A stretch of DNA of 42,561 nucleotides from Micavibrio sp. TMED2 (GCA_002168225.1 NHBH01000004.1:16789-59349); one strand, 5' to 3'; positions 1 through 7,883 are shown, counted from the stretch's first letter. The notes: a model not told the origin generated them from the letters alone. Translations and numbers: made by a program.

Positions 1-819
1 ATCGTCGGGGGCATATTCTCGGGCAGTCTGGCACTGATCGCCGATGCGCTGCACAACTTTTCCGATATGGCCTCGCTTGTCATTGCCTTCGCCGCACGCA
101 AGATCGCGCGCCGCCCGGCCGATGAGCGCATGACCTTCGGCTATGGCCGGGTCGAAATCGTCGCGGCCCTGATCAACTACACCACCCTCATCGTGATCGG
201 CTTCTATCTGATCTACGAAGGTGGCATGCGCATGATTGATCCACCCGAAGTCATGGGGTGGACCGTAGTCATTCTCGGTGGAATCGCGCTTGTGGTCGAC
301 ACGCTGACCGCAATGCTGACCTATTCGATGCAGAAGGGGAGCGTGAACATCCGTGCGCTTTTTCTCCACAACCTTTCGGATGCGTTGGCTTCAGTGGCCG
401 TCATAGTCGGCGGGACGCTCATAATACTCTATGATATGCGTTGGGTTGATCCGGCCATCACTATCGGCATCGCGCTCTACATCCTGTATTTGTCCTTCAC
501 CGAAATAGGGGGCCCAATTCGAACCCTGATGCTTGGGAGCCCACCAGATATTGATGGAAATGACGTGGTCAGAGCGATCCAGAGTGTCGATGGCGTTGTG
601 GACGTGCATCATGTCCACCTGTGGCAAATGCAGGAGCACGCTGCGGCATTGGACTGCCATATTGTCGTCGAACGCGAATGGATGGGTGAGGCCGACAAGA
701 TTAACGAAAACGTCAAATCGGTGCTGCATGAACGTTTCTCAATCGAGCATTCCACGCTTGAATTCGAAGCGAGCGACAATGCGCATCAGGAGGCGCAGGT
801 GTTCGGACACCGCTCATGA
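1..819 (+). CDS. Cation diffusion facilitator (CDF) family metal transporter, 5' end outside window
   Basis: CDF transporters are inner-membrane antiporters that export Zn2+, Co2+, Cd2+ or similar ions in exchange for protons. The reading frame is open from base 1 and its start lies upstream of the window. About 272 residues are visible. The metal-site HxxxD motif of the second membrane helix (HNFSD) is encoded just before position 67, and a second HxxxD (HNLSD) follows in the fifth helix. Several hydrophobic segments come next, then a cytoplasmic C-terminal domain with HVHLWQ, typical of the family. The stop overlaps the next start as ATGA, so the two genes are translationally coupled. Metal specificity cannot be read from the sequence. 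CDF genes next to small methyltransferase-like membrane proteins are common in mobile metal-resistance clusters, which fits DNA lying outside the IS66 boundary. Confidence 0.9.
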   Translation: MVGGIFSGSLALIADALHNFSDMASLVIAFAARKIARRPADERMTFGYGRVEIVAALINYTTLIVIGFYLIYEGGMRMIDPPEVMGWTVVILGGIALVVDTLTAMLTYSMQKGSVNIRALFLHNLSDALASVAVIVGGTLIILYDMRWVDPAITIGIALYILYLSFTEIGGPIRTLMLGSPPDIDGNDVVRAIQSVDGVVDVHHVHLWQMQEHAAALDCHIVVEREWMGEADKINENVKSVLHERFSIEHSTLEFEASDNAHQEAQVFGHRS

Positions 820-1373
820 CGATTGCCCAAGGCATACTAGTGGTCGTTGGCCTGCTATCCGGTCTGGTTTTGATTGGTGCGCTCCTTTGGTCGATCGCCC
901 GCCCGTCCAAGCGCATCTGGCCTCCAAACAGAGAGCATTCAGTCATACCAAACATTGCATGGGGTCTCACATTGGCCGTGTTTGGGGCGGTGATCGGTTT
1001 GGGCATCTTGGATTGGAAATCCGCTTCTATGGCCAACCCACTCCGTTGGGCGGTCGGGCCGTTCTTGATCGCAACCGGAAATCTGATTGTCTGGTGGGGG
1101 GCATTCAGCATTGGACTGAAAGCCACCAGCGGTGCGAAAGACGAGCTGATCACTTCGGGTCTCTACCGTTTCTCTCGGCATCCGCAGTACCTTGCCGACA
1201 TGGCCATCCTGATAGGTTTTGGTCTTCTCTTCGCCTCATCTTGGGTTTGGCCTATCGTCATCGTTGGAGTTGCCGCGCTGGCCCTTGCCCCGCTCGCGGA
1301 AGAGCCATGGCTGCATGAACAATACGGCTCCAAGTATCGCGATTATTGCGCTGAAACGCGTCGATACCTGTAA
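816..1373 (+). CDS. Isoprenylcysteine carboxyl methyltransferase-like (ICMT/PEMT family) membrane protein
   Basis: This is a 185-residue integral membrane protein with about four or five hydrophobic segments. The C-terminal half carries the family's cofactor-binding signature: GLYRFSRHPQYL, then EEPWL and YGSKYRDYC near the end. These small bacterial relatives of ICMT and phospholipid methyltransferases are predicted S-adenosylmethionine-dependent methyltransferases; their substrates are mostly unknown. The start is the ATG of an ATGA overlap with the CDF gene, so the two are probably one operon. Genes of this kind often accompany metal efflux genes, but that link is by association only. Confidence 0.85.
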   Translation: MTIAQGILVVVGLLSGLVLIGALLWSIARPSKRIWPPNREHSVIPNIAWGLTLAVFGAVIGLGILDWKSASMANPLRWAVGPFLIATGNLIVWWGAFSIGLKATSGAKDELITSGLYRFSRHPQYLADMAILIGFGLLFASSWVWPIVIVGVAALALAPLAEEPWLHEQYGSKYRDYCAETRRYL

Positions 1374-1395
1374 ACTCGCGACCTCACGAGAACGT

Positions 1396-1698
1396 CATCG
1401 TTTTTCAGTTGAACCTCTAGCTTCTAGAATGTCCTCATTCGAGCAAGTTGTCAGCGAAATTGCAGTTGCTTGTAAACCTGGCGCGCTGATTGTCGATGTT
1501 GGCTCGGTCAAAGTCGTTCCTTCCGAAATCATGCTGCGCCGGTTCCCGAACTACGTAGACATCGTCGCAACGCACCCTTTGTTCGGTCCTCAAAGTGCGA
1601 TGGAAGGTATTGAAGGCCTGAAAATTGCGGTCTGCCCCATTCAGGGAAAACGACATGCGAGGCTGGCTGCGTTTTTACGCGTAGCTCTTAGGCTGACT
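1396..1698 (+). pseudogene. Prephenate/arogenate dehydrogenase (TyrA) fragment truncated by IS66
   Basis: One frame encodes a piece of the NAD-binding domain of prephenate dehydrogenase, an enzyme of tyrosine synthesis. Recognisable blocks are SFEQVVSEIA, IVDVGSVKVVPSEIML and DIVATHPLFGPQSA. The N-terminal dinucleotide-binding glycine motif is missing and there is no credible start codon. The homology stops exactly where the IS66 inverted repeat begins at 1699. The piece is therefore broken at both ends: the 3' break is the IS insertion and the 5' break is an older event. The 5' limit of the homology is approximate. Confidence 0.75.
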
Positions 1699-1720
1699 GT
1701 AAGCGCCTCGGCGATCCCCT
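1699..1720. repeat. IS66 terminal inverted repeat, tnpC side
   Basis: These 22 bases are the exact reverse complement of 4207-4228. The tnpC stop codon (TAG on the minus strand, 1719-1721) overlaps the inner edge of the repeat. Confidence 0.93.
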
Positions 1721-3284
1721 ACGCGGCGCGGCTTGACGCGGCCGCGAAGTTCCAGGGCATGAGATCGTCGATGCGGCTTCTGGGATGACCGTCGAGCAAC
1801 GCGCGCAACGTGTCGGAGAGGTAGCTGACCGGATCGACGTCGCACATCTTGCAGTTCGCGATCAGGCTGGCGAGCAATGCCCAGTTCTCTGCGCCGACCT
1901 CGTGCCCGGCGAAGAGGGCGTTTTTCCGAGTCAGAGCAATTTTCCTGATCTGGTTCTCGACCGGGTTGGTGTCCAGCTCCAGACGGCCGTCGTTAAGGAA
2001 GCGCGTCAGGCCGGGCCAGCGCGCCAGGGTGTAGCGGATGTCCTCGGCCAGCTTTGACGAACGCGGGATGCGCGACAGCTGCGCCTCGAGCCAAGGGCGG
2101 AAGGCGGCAATGATCGGTGCGGAGAGTTCGCGCCGGGCGGCAAGCCGTGCTTCGGGACCCAGCCCGCGCACGGATTTCTCGATGGCATAGAGCTCGGCGA
2201 TCTGGCGCAGGGCTTCCTCGGCAATCGGTGAGCCGTCCTTTTCCAGGCGTTTCACGAACCGCCGACGCGCATGGGTCCAGCAATGGACGAGGGTCCATGG
2301 GCCCACAGGCCGGTCGACCTTGGTGAGCTTGTCATAGGCTTCATAACCGTCGCATTGCACGAAGTGCCCGCGATAGCCCTCGAGGAAGCGAAGCGCATGC
2401 ACGGCGCCACGGCCGGGCGCGTAGTGGAACATCACCACGGGAGGGCCGGCACCGCCGTGACCCCGGTCATCGGCGACAATGGCCCAGAAGTAGCCGGTTT
2501 TCGTTTTTCGTCGTCCGGGATCCAGCACCGGGGCCCGGGTCTCATCCATGAACACCCGGTCCGCGCCCTTCAGCCGCTCCTTCAGGTGATCGGCGATCGG
2601 GCGCAGGTGGAAGCAGGCGCGCCCGACCCAGTTGCCGAGCGTGGCCCGGTCCAGGGTGATCCCCTGCCGGGTATAGATTTCGGCCTGGCGGTAGAATGGA
2701 AGGTGGTCGCCGAACTTGGCGACCATGACCTGCGCAATCAGCGCTTCGGTGGGCAGACCGCCGGGCACGACATGTTCCGGCGCATGCGCCTGGACCACGG
2801 TGCCGGAGCAGCGCCGGCAGGCATATCTGGGGCGCCGGGTAACCAGCACGCGGAGCTGGGCTGGCACCACGTCCAGCCGCTCGGAGACATCCTCGCCAAT
2901 CCTGGCCATCTCACCGCAACCGCACGGACACATCGTGGTCTCCGGTTCGATGATCCGTTCGACCCGGGGCAGATGCTTCGGGAGATGCCCGCGGTTGCGG
3001 TTCGGCGCGCCGCTCTCGGCAGCACCTTGCCCCTTCAGCGCGCGCCGCGCCTTCTCCTGCGCCGCGTCCAGCACGCCCTGCGCCAGTTCGACATCTTCGA
3101 GCGGCAGGTTGAACTGCTCCGGATCGAGCTTTTCGGATTTCCGTCCGAACTTCTCCCGCCGCAACTCGCTGACAATGCTTTCCAGCCGTTTCTGGGCCTC
3201 GACCGCATCTGCCAGTGCCGCCTCGGTCTCGGCGAGGCGGGCCTTCAGAAGCGCATTCTCTTCGGCCAGGGCGGTGTCGGTCAT
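1719..3284 (-). CDS. tnpC: IS66 family transposase TnpC
   Basis: This is the DDE-type transposase that cuts and joins the IS66 ends. From the N-terminus it has a leucine-rich coiled coil (ALAEENALLKARLAETEAAL), a linker, a cysteine zinc-binding cluster (CPCGCG, then CRRC), and the catalytic domain. Candidate acidic residues lie in VFMDETRAP, QCDGYEAYD and DTNPVENQIRKIAL, the last being the typical IS66 C-terminal glutamate block. It is about 521 residues, normal length for the family. I chose the ATG at 3284 (MTDTALAEEN) because the coiled coil follows at once; TTG at 3326 and ATG at 3302 are alternatives. Confidence 0.92.
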   Translation of the reverse strand: MTDTALAEENALLKARLAETEAALADAVEAQKRLESIVSELRREKFGRKSEKLDPEQFNLPLEDVELAQGVLDAAQEKARRALKGQGAAESGAPNRNRGHLPKHLPRVERIIEPETTMCPCGCGEMARIGEDVSERLDVVPAQLRVLVTRRPRYACRRCSGTVVQAHAPEHVVPGGLPTEALIAQVMVAKFGDHLPFYRQAEIYTRQGITLDRATLGNWVGRACFHLRPIADHLKERLKGADRVFMDETRAPVLDPGRRKTKTGYFWAIVADDRGHGGAGPPVVMFHYAPGRGAVHALRFLEGYRGHFVQCDGYEAYDKLTKVDRPVGPWTLVHCWTHARRRFVKRLEKDGSPIAEEALRQIAELYAIEKSVRGLGPEARLAARRELSAPIIAAFRPWLEAQLSRIPRSSKLAEDIRYTLARWPGLTRFLNDGRLELDTNPVENQIRKIALTRKNALFAGHEVGAENWALLASLIANCKMCDVDPVSYLSDTLRALLDGHPRSRIDDLMPWNFAAASSRAA

Positions 3285-3352
3285 GGCTGCGATCAAGCAC
3301 ATGGGCGGGATCCCCACCACCGACAAATCATCGCCGAGTCACTCTGCCGCAG

Positions 3353-3706
3353 CTACCCGGCCAGTTCCGGTCGCCGCACACGTTCGGGACGGACAAGCCG
3401 CCAATCGAGACCTTCGAACAGCGCCGAGAACTGCGCAGGCGACATCTTCATCACGCCGTCCTGCGCCTTGGGCCAGACAAACTTCGCGCCTTCCAGGCGC
3501 TTGTGGACCAGCACGATGCCGGTCTGATCCCAGACCAGGATCTTGATGCGGTCAGCACGCTTGGCCCGGAACACAAAAGCTGCGCCGCTGAACGGGTCCA
3601 GGCCCATCGTCTCCTGAACCAGCAGCGCAAGGCCGTCTATGCCCTTCCGGAAATCCGTCGGGCGCGTGGCAACGTAGACGCGCAGCCCGCCAGCCGGCGA
3701 GATCAT
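3353..3706 (-). CDS. tnpB: IS66 family accessory protein TnpB
   Basis: This 117-residue protein is the conserved second IS66 gene, needed with TnpC for transposition. The family signature is obvious: VYVATRPTDFRKGIDGLALLVQ near the start (the central block reads TDFRKGIDGL) and KILVWDQTGIVLVHKRLE in the middle. The start overlaps the end of tnpA (ATGA), so the genes are translationally coupled. Confidence 0.93.
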   Translation of the reverse strand: MISPAGGLRVYVATRPTDFRKGIDGLALLVQETMGLDPFSGAAFVFRAKRADRIKILVWDQTGIVLVHKRLEGAKFVWPKAQDGVMKMSPAQFSALFEGLDWRLVRPERVRRPELAG

Positions 3707-4140
3707 TGCGATGCCGCCCGGATCGCGCGGATCATCCGGGTCAATTGCGCCTCATCGACATCCGGCGGCACATGCAGGGTCACGCCATCGACCATCATCT
3801 CGATCCTGCTGGACCTGGTCGCACCGCCGCAGCGTTTCGGGCCGGGTGCAGGCCGGGCCGGCTTTGGCTCAACGACAAGCGCCGCGAACATCGGTTCGTC
3901 AGCCGTTTCGGCAGGCAGAACCAGCGCACCGGCCATCAGCTTCTTGCGCCAATCGTAGACCTGCCAGCGGGTCACATCATGCCGCCGAGCGACATCTGTC
4001 ACCTTCGCTCCGGGAACCAGGCTCTCCGCCGCGATCCGCGCCCGTTCGGCCGCGCTCCGCATGCGCCGGCCCGACCGCCCTTCGAAAACCTCGATCCTGC
4101 CAGCGTAGCCATCCGTTGGGCCGTCTAAAGAGCCGTCCAT
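3703..4140 (-). CDS. tnpA: IS66 family accessory protein TnpA (helix-turn-helix)
   Basis: This 145-residue protein is the first gene of the IS66 set. A helix-turn-helix of the transposase-8/IS3 type (AKVTDVARRHDVTRWQVYDWRKK) lies in the first half. The C-terminal half has the usual VDGVTLHVPPDVD block followed by a short helix. The start at 4140 has a matching ATG at 42559 in the second IS copy, preceded by the same leader sequence. Confidence 0.9.
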   Translation of the reverse strand: MDGSLDGPTDGYAGRIEVFEGRSGRRMRSAAERARIAAESLVPGAKVTDVARRHDVTRWQVYDWRKKLMAGALVLPAETADEPMFAALVVEPKPARPAPGPKRCGGATRSSRIEMMVDGVTLHVPPDVDEAQLTRMIRAIRAASQ

Positions 4141-4206
4141 TTTGCCGTCCAGTCCGATGCCTCATCTCGACAACAGGACTCGCACGGATAGCCTCAGAGC
4201 GGCAGG

Positions 4207-4228
4207 AGGGGATCGCCGAGGCGCTTAC
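4207..4228. repeat. IS66 terminal inverted repeat, tnpA side
   Basis: These 22 bases are the reverse complement of 1699-1720. The sequence from here to the tnpA start (4140) also matches 42471-42561 in reverse complement as far as the window shows. Confidence 0.93.
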
Positions 4229-4236
4229 CTTTAGCA
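4229..4236. repeat. Target site duplication CTTTAGCA, left copy
   Basis: The 8 bp directly inside the right end of the left IS66 copy are CTTTAGCA. The same 8 bp, in the same orientation, lie directly inside the right IS66 copy at 42463-42470. Eight bp is the IS66-family duplication length. The stop codon of the neighbouring DUF3800 gene (TAA on the minus strand) lies inside this sequence, so that gene kept its own stop. Confidence 0.85.
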
Positions 4237-5352
4237 ATCCTTTATAGCCTGTATTCGCGCGTCTTCCCATCTGGCGATCTGCTTCGTTAGATCATCAGGT
4301 AATGGGCCGTCGGGAATCGGCAGGTTCGCGAGGAAGCTCCACCGGTGCTCCAGCCCGCTAAGCGATACCTCGTCGGTGCCGCCGCGCTTAGCGAAGGCAT
4401 TGAACATTTCCCCCAGCTCCGGGGATAGAGGCTTGTCCTCTTGCCACCGCTTCGCGACCCACAGCACGACATCGACCAACTCAAGGCCTGCGCTCAGGTC
4501 ACCTGGCCGGAAGTCGGGCGGAACCTCCGGCATATTCGTCATATCCAACTCGGGCATTCCGGGGCCCATGCTTTGCTTGTGGCCGCGCATGGCCCGATAT
4601 ATATCGGCCAGCTCGCCCTGAGCTCGATTGAACTGGGTTTGCCGGTCCACGACGATCTGGCGGACCTGCCGCGATTGCTTCTGAGCCTGGGCGGCCGCCG
4701 ACTGGAGCACTTGTTGGAAGCCGACGAGGTTCGGAGAAATTTGAAGCGCACTGTCTTTGTTCCCCACGCCGTAGCTGATGTCGAATGTGTTCGCTGCGGC
4801 CCATTTCAGCGCTCCTGAGATTAGGTCGCGGGAACGAGCGTCCGGAAGACGATGGATGCGGTCCTTGAGCGTCGCGCATAATTTTTGCAGAGCTTCCGCA
4901 GCTCTTGCTGGGTTGCGCTCCACCCGTGCAGCCCAGGCGGCTTTTGCGGTCTCCTCGTCAAACAGGTAGGCGACCTTGAAGAGAAGCGGGTATCGCAGCG
5001 GTGTCCAGTAGTGGTCCCATCGAACCGCTTCGTTGACCCCGGAGTCGAAAACTTGGTCAAAGAAGCTGATAATGGCGTGGTCGGGCTTCACCACCTTGTA
5101 GAGCGAGAACCGCACGTCGCGCTTCAGCGCAAAGCGACCCAGGCTCAACGCGACCTCCGACAGTCGCCCGACGCCCAACTCATTCGCATGAACGCGCTCC
5201 ACGCCGAGCTTTGCGCGCGCAGCTCGGAGCAACGGCTCGGCAGAAACATCAAGGTTAGTCTTAGAAGTGATCAACCCGTAGTAGAGTATGGGCTGCGCAG
5301 GATCGAATAGAGTGTTCCCGGTATTCCCGCTCTCGTCGACATAGCAATACAT
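4231..5352 (-). CDS. DUF3800 domain-containing protein (copy 1)
   Basis: This is a 373-residue protein starting YCYVDESGNTG, the hallmark of DUF3800, a predicted RNase H-like fold found in mobile and defence-associated proteins with no settled function. Other conserved acidic or polar blocks are HANELG, FDSGVNEAV, VDRQTQF and LELVDVVLW. I start at the ATG at 5352, which has GGGAG about eight bases upstream; an in-frame GTG lies at 5358. A diverged homologue is encoded at 14632-15756 and shares the same blocks in the same order. The gene ends within the 8-bp target duplication, and the IS inserted just past its stop. In the reconstructed plasmid it converges with herA. Confidence 0.8.
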   Translation of the reverse strand: MYCYVDESGNTGNTLFDPAQPILYYGLITSKTNLDVSAEPLLRAARAKLGVERVHANELGVGRLSEVALSLGRFALKRDVRFSLYKVVKPDHAIISFFDQVFDSGVNEAVRWDHYWTPLRYPLLFKVAYLFDEETAKAAWAARVERNPARAAEALQKLCATLKDRIHRLPDARSRDLISGALKWAAANTFDISYGVGNKDSALQISPNLVGFQQVLQSAAAQAQKQSRQVRQIVVDRQTQFNRAQGELADIYRAMRGHKQSMGPGMPELDMTNMPEVPPDFRPGDLSAGLELVDVVLWVAKRWQEDKPLSPELGEMFNAFAKRGGTDEVSLSGLEHRWSFLANLPIPDGPLPDDLTKQIARWEDARIQAIKDC

Positions 5353-5723
5353 CTGCACTCGCTCCCAAGATCCTGTTGAATTTATATAAAACAGATTCTT
5401 GATTCTGAGTCATGGATGGAAGCCAAGCTCCGCACTGCGGACCTTGGCCGGAGTATACCTGCTGCACGATGCGACGGATGACCGGTTCGGGGAAACAGCA
5501 CCGCAGCAATGCCACTACTGGCGAATGTTCGGAAAGGGCCGGGAGCGACGGGTGCGTTGGTGCGGTTCATCGCGCCTCTCCAGGGGCGACAGAATCCGCA
5601 AAACTGGGTGTCGCCTTAACCGGTGAATCTGGGTGCGGCTTTACAGGGTCAGACCGAGCACCGCGCCAGGAACAGTTTCGACAGATTTTTTTGGGGGGGG
5701 CGTAGGCTCGAACTGCGTGGACC
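5353..5723. other. Intergenic region, 371 bp, with a T7G8 homopolymer run
   Basis: I see no credible gene here. The DUF3800-proximal end (about 5375-5405) is AT-rich and may hold that gene's promoter. At 5686-5700 there is an unusual run of seven T followed by eight G, a candidate slippage or sequencing-error site. No tRNA or other RNA fold is evident. Confidence 0.5.
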
Positions 5724-6596
5724 TCAGAACGGCCAATGCATTGATGCCAACCACGTTTGAACTGCTTGAGCCGCACCTATAAGTGCCGCTCTTGCTGCCT
5801 CAAGATTTGCAATGCCATACGCGACACCGATGGCAGCACCGGCATCAATTGCGGCGTTAACCCGGTTCTGAATCCATCCGGCCAAGGCAGTCGCCGCAGC
5901 AAGCAGGCGATTATTGCTCTGCTCCACGCTCCCAATGTCGGGTTCCTCAACCTGCGTTTGTTGGCGAATTTCATCAATCGCGGCTTTCACCTGCCGCCAC
6001 TCGTCCCGAGAAACGGCTTGAACGATTTCCAGTTCCTCAGGCGGGTTGTTATGGCCCATCATAGGCGGGGCTTGAGCTTCAGCCTCGAACTTATCCAGAA
6101 GCGGTTGGACTATTGCTTCCAATTCGTCCAGACGCCGGATCACCTCGGCGCGCGCTTCTGGCTCCGGCGGCACTGGTGCCTGATCCGGAATTATCGGAGA
6201 CCATTCGCCGTCCCCATCAACGATCTCTCCCGCTTCAACACGGTCATCTTCCGGGTGTTCGTAGAAATCGCCACCAGTTGTCGGTGCCCATTCGAGCGTC
6301 CCATCACCCTGAACACGATCCACTGCAAGCATCATCGTATCGAAGTCCACGGCGTCTGAGAACTCAGCTTGGATTTGGTCACTGGCGTCGAAGGGACCGC
6401 CCCACAGGTATACGTACCCGCCCAGGTCCTTGTTGTATGGCGTTTCGTTTTGGGGGTCCTCAAACTGCTGGTTGAACCACTCGACCATTATTGCGACTTG
6501 TTCCTGAGAACTCATCGCACTCATTTCTTCAGCGGAGTAGCCTTGAAAATCCCCAACTGATCCGAAATGTGAATCCATAATGCGAAATCTGCTCAT
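5724..6596 (-). CDS. Hypothetical protein, acidic, with GHNNPPEE motif
   Basis: A 290-residue protein I do not recognise. The N-terminal half is acidic and rich in aromatic residues and glycine (GGYVYLWGGPFDASD). A proline-rich linker follows (PDQAPVPPEPEAR), then a helical segment (EVIRRLDELEAIVQPLLDKF), the motif PPMMGHNNPPEE, and an alanine-rich, mildly hydrophobic C-terminus. I chose the start at 6596 (MSRFRIMDSHFG) because GAGAAG lies about five bases upstream; an in-frame ATG at 6704 would add 36 residues without a clear ribosome site. It stands alone on the minus strand downstream of the broken AbiE module. No enzymatic motif is visible. Confidence 0.65.
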   Translation of the reverse strand: MSRFRIMDSHFGSVGDFQGYSAEEMSAMSSQEQVAIMVEWFNQQFEDPQNETPYNKDLGGYVYLWGGPFDASDQIQAEFSDAVDFDTMMLAVDRVQGDGTLEWAPTTGGDFYEHPEDDRVEAGEIVDGDGEWSPIIPDQAPVPPEPEARAEVIRRLDELEAIVQPLLDKFEAEAQAPPMMGHNNPPEELEIVQAVSRDEWRQVKAAIDEIRQQTQVEEPDIGSVEQSNNRLLAAATALAGWIQNRVNAAIDAGAAIGVAYGIANLEAARAALIGAAQAVQTWLASMHWPF

Positions 6597-6693
6597 GTTT
6601 TCTTCTCGTTGAGAGATAGAGGAATTCGGTGAGCTCGGAAAGAAAAACGGTACGCGCCTCATACAGGTCATGAACGGGTCGATGTGACCGAGG

Positions 6694-6858
6694 TTACCGG
6701 GCAAGGTGGAGGCCGCTTCGATGTGTGCGCCGCGTTGCTGTAGTTCTGCAGCCGCCGGTCGACCTTGCTAAAAATGCATCGCGGCGGGAGGCGCTGGCCG
6801 CTACGTCCAGCACCTCGCGTCGATCGGCAGCTGTCAGATCAAAATACGTTTCAGCCAT
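6694..6858 (-). pseudogene. AbiEii-type nucleotidyltransferase toxin, truncated to an N-terminal stub
   Basis: The frame starts MAETYFDLTAADRREVLDVA, which matches the N-terminus of AbiEii/AbiGii toxins (nucleotidyltransferases of type IV toxin-antitoxin systems). Similarity ends after about 26 residues (near 6781). The frame then runs through unrelated sequence to a stop at 6694. The nucleotidyltransferase core (GSxxD-type site) is absent, so no active toxin can be made. The start overlaps the end of the antitoxin gene by eight bases, the normal arrangement for an AbiE operon, showing this was an intact pair before a deletion or rearrangement. The identification rests on recalled family N-termini and the gene order. 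Confidence 0.65.
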
Positions 6859-7477
6859 GCGCCATCCGGCTGACGGTGCCAGCCAGCCAATCCGGCATCC
6901 GGCCCGCGACACGGGCCAGCTCTGCCCGCTCCTCGCTGTTCAGGGTGGTGCGCAGGCGCGAGGCAGCCGCCTCGGCCTTCTCAGGGCCGAGCCAGGCCAA
7001 GGCCCGGATCACCTGCCCCGGCTTCGCGTTGCCGAGCGCCAGCTGCCAATTAGGCGCGTGGCGCAGCTCCACTTCCTGTTTGCCGAGCACCAGACGCCGG
7101 GATCGGCCCGAGGTCAGATAGACCGGGCGGGTCGGAACCTGGGTGGTCAAGCCCAAGGCATTCGCTGCCATGGCACCGCTTGCAGTGATCCGCTCACCGC
7201 GCTGTTCGGCCAAGGCCACCACGGTCTTCTCAACCGAGGGGGCACGTTTGCCGAAACGGCTTTCGACCGGCAGCACATAGGCACCGCGACCGGCGCGCAA
7301 GAGCGCGCCGCGCCTGGTGAGGCGCGACAGCGCCTGATCGACTGCGGCCCTGCTGCCCAGATGCAGCAAGCCCTTGGCCGTCACCGGAACGCCCTCGGGC
7401 AAGGTGCTGGCATGGGCCAGCACCTTCTCGCTCAACCGTTCTGCCTGCCCTGCGGGCTGTCTACTGACTGTGGTCAT
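6851..7477 (-). CDS. DUF6088 / AbiEi-type antitoxin, transcriptional regulator
   Basis: This 208-residue protein resembles the AbiEi/DUF6088 antitoxins that repress their own operon and counter an AbiEii nucleotidyltransferase toxin. An N-terminal winged-helix region (VPVTAKGLLHLGSRAAVDQALSRL, with core GSRAAVDQAL, then GRGAYVLP) precedes a C-terminal antitoxin domain with ITASGAMAANALGLTTQVP, core GAMAANALGL, and PVYLTSGRSRRLVLG. The start at 7477 has AGGAG eight bases upstream. A promoter embedded in an 11-bp perfect dyad lies just upstream, as expected for autoregulation. Its partner toxin is reduced to a stub, leaving an orphan antitoxin that may still act as a repressor or as anti-addiction against related plasmids. 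Confidence 0.78.
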   Translation of the reverse strand: MTTVSRQPAGQAERLSEKVLAHASTLPEGVPVTAKGLLHLGSRAAVDQALSRLTRRGALLRAGRGAYVLPVESRFGKRAPSVEKTVVALAEQRGERITASGAMAANALGLTTQVPTRPVYLTSGRSRRLVLGKQEVELRHAPNWQLALGNAKPGQVIRALAWLGPEKAEAAASRLRTTLNSEERAELARVAGRMPDWLAGTVSRMAHG

Positions 7478-7490
7478 GATCCGTGCTCCT

Positions 7491-7528
7491 AGTGTCAGAA
7501 ATATAGTGCAGTTTCTGACACTCTGCAA
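7491..7528 (-). promoter_or_regulatory. Promoter/operator of the AbiE-type antitoxin
   Basis: A perfect inverted repeat, AGTGTCAGAAA (7491-7501) and TTTCTGACACT (7512-7522), has a 10-nt spacer. On the minus strand a -35 TTGCAG (7523-7528) and a -10 TATATT (7500-7505) are exactly 17 nt apart, so the dyad spans the -35/-10 spacer. AbiEi antitoxins are known to repress by binding inverted repeats in their promoters. Confidence 0.75.
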
Positions 7529-7612
7529 GGATGCTGCGCTGAGCAGACGAGAGGCAGGCATCCGATGGACAGCCACTAACCCACCGCCAGCGTGGCATAT
7601 ATCGGGATTTTT

Positions 7613-7651
7613 GATTTCTGCCTGATATCTACACGATATCTTTGTGATGTC
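7613..7651. repeat. GATATC array A (4 units, 11-bp period)
   Basis: Hexamers GATTTC (7613), GATATC (7624), GATATC (7635) and GATGTC (7646) start exactly 11 bp apart. The array covers the stop codon of the downstream RHH gene and lies about 90 bp upstream of the AbiE promoter. It belongs to the family of nine arrays described under findings. Confidence 0.8.
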
Positions 7652-7883
7652 GGTTTGCCTGTTGGCCTGTTGCCCGGTCGGCGAAATATCGGATCACGAA
7701 GCAGCGCAGGGCCGAGCCGGTCCCTTGCCCCGTCTGTCGGTGCCGGTCGATCCGATCGATCAGCCACGGCAGCGCCTGCTGTTCCTGTCGAGCGATGCGT
7801 TCCAGCATGGACCAGAACTCGGGCTCGAGCCGCAGGCAGCGGCGCTGACCATCAAGGCGGAGGGAGCGCTGCTCATAGGGCAT
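7629..7883 (-). CDS. Ribbon-helix-helix (RHH_4-like) protein, downstream copy
   Basis: An 84-residue basic protein. LRLDGQRRCLRLEPEFWSML is a strand followed by a helix, as in ribbon-helix-helix DNA-binding proteins, and GTGSALRCFVIRYFAD closes the domain. It shares the layout SLRLEP.FW/AW...LI.RI...SA.R.FV..YW with the gene immediately upstream, so the pair are tandem paralogues. Its start overlaps the stop of that gene (TGATG), which means translational coupling. The likely role is a plasmid transcription or partition regulator. Its stop lies within array A. Confidence 0.7.
   Translation of the reverse strand: MPYEQRSLRLDGQRRCLRLEPEFWSMLERIARQEQQALPWLIDRIDRHRQTGQGTGSALRCFVIRYFADRATGQQANRHHKDIV

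Larger units (their letters stand above)
1699..4228 (-). mobile_element. IS66-family insertion sequence, complete copy
   Basis: This is a 2530-bp element bounded by 22-bp perfect terminal inverted repeats starting GTAAGCGCCTCGGCGATCCC (1699-1720 and 4207-4228). It carries the three standard IS66 genes tnpA, tnpB and tnpC, all on the minus strand. IS66 elements duplicate 8 bp of target. The 8 bp outside the left end (GGCTGACT) and outside the right end (CTTTAGCA) do not match, so this copy has not kept its own target duplication. A second copy begins at 42471 in the opposite orientation, with the same tnpA-side end facing inward. Confidence 0.93.

Noticed and set aside
2271..3527. A long plus-strand open frame (about 418 codons) opposite the IS66 transposase
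   Set aside because: It is antisense to tnpC and tnpB, whose family motifs are unmistakable; the frame is a by-product of high G+C codon use.
5686..5760. Possible tRNA- or tmRNA-like 3' end near GGCTCGAAC
   Set aside because: No acceptor pairing, CCA end or cloverleaf could be built around it.
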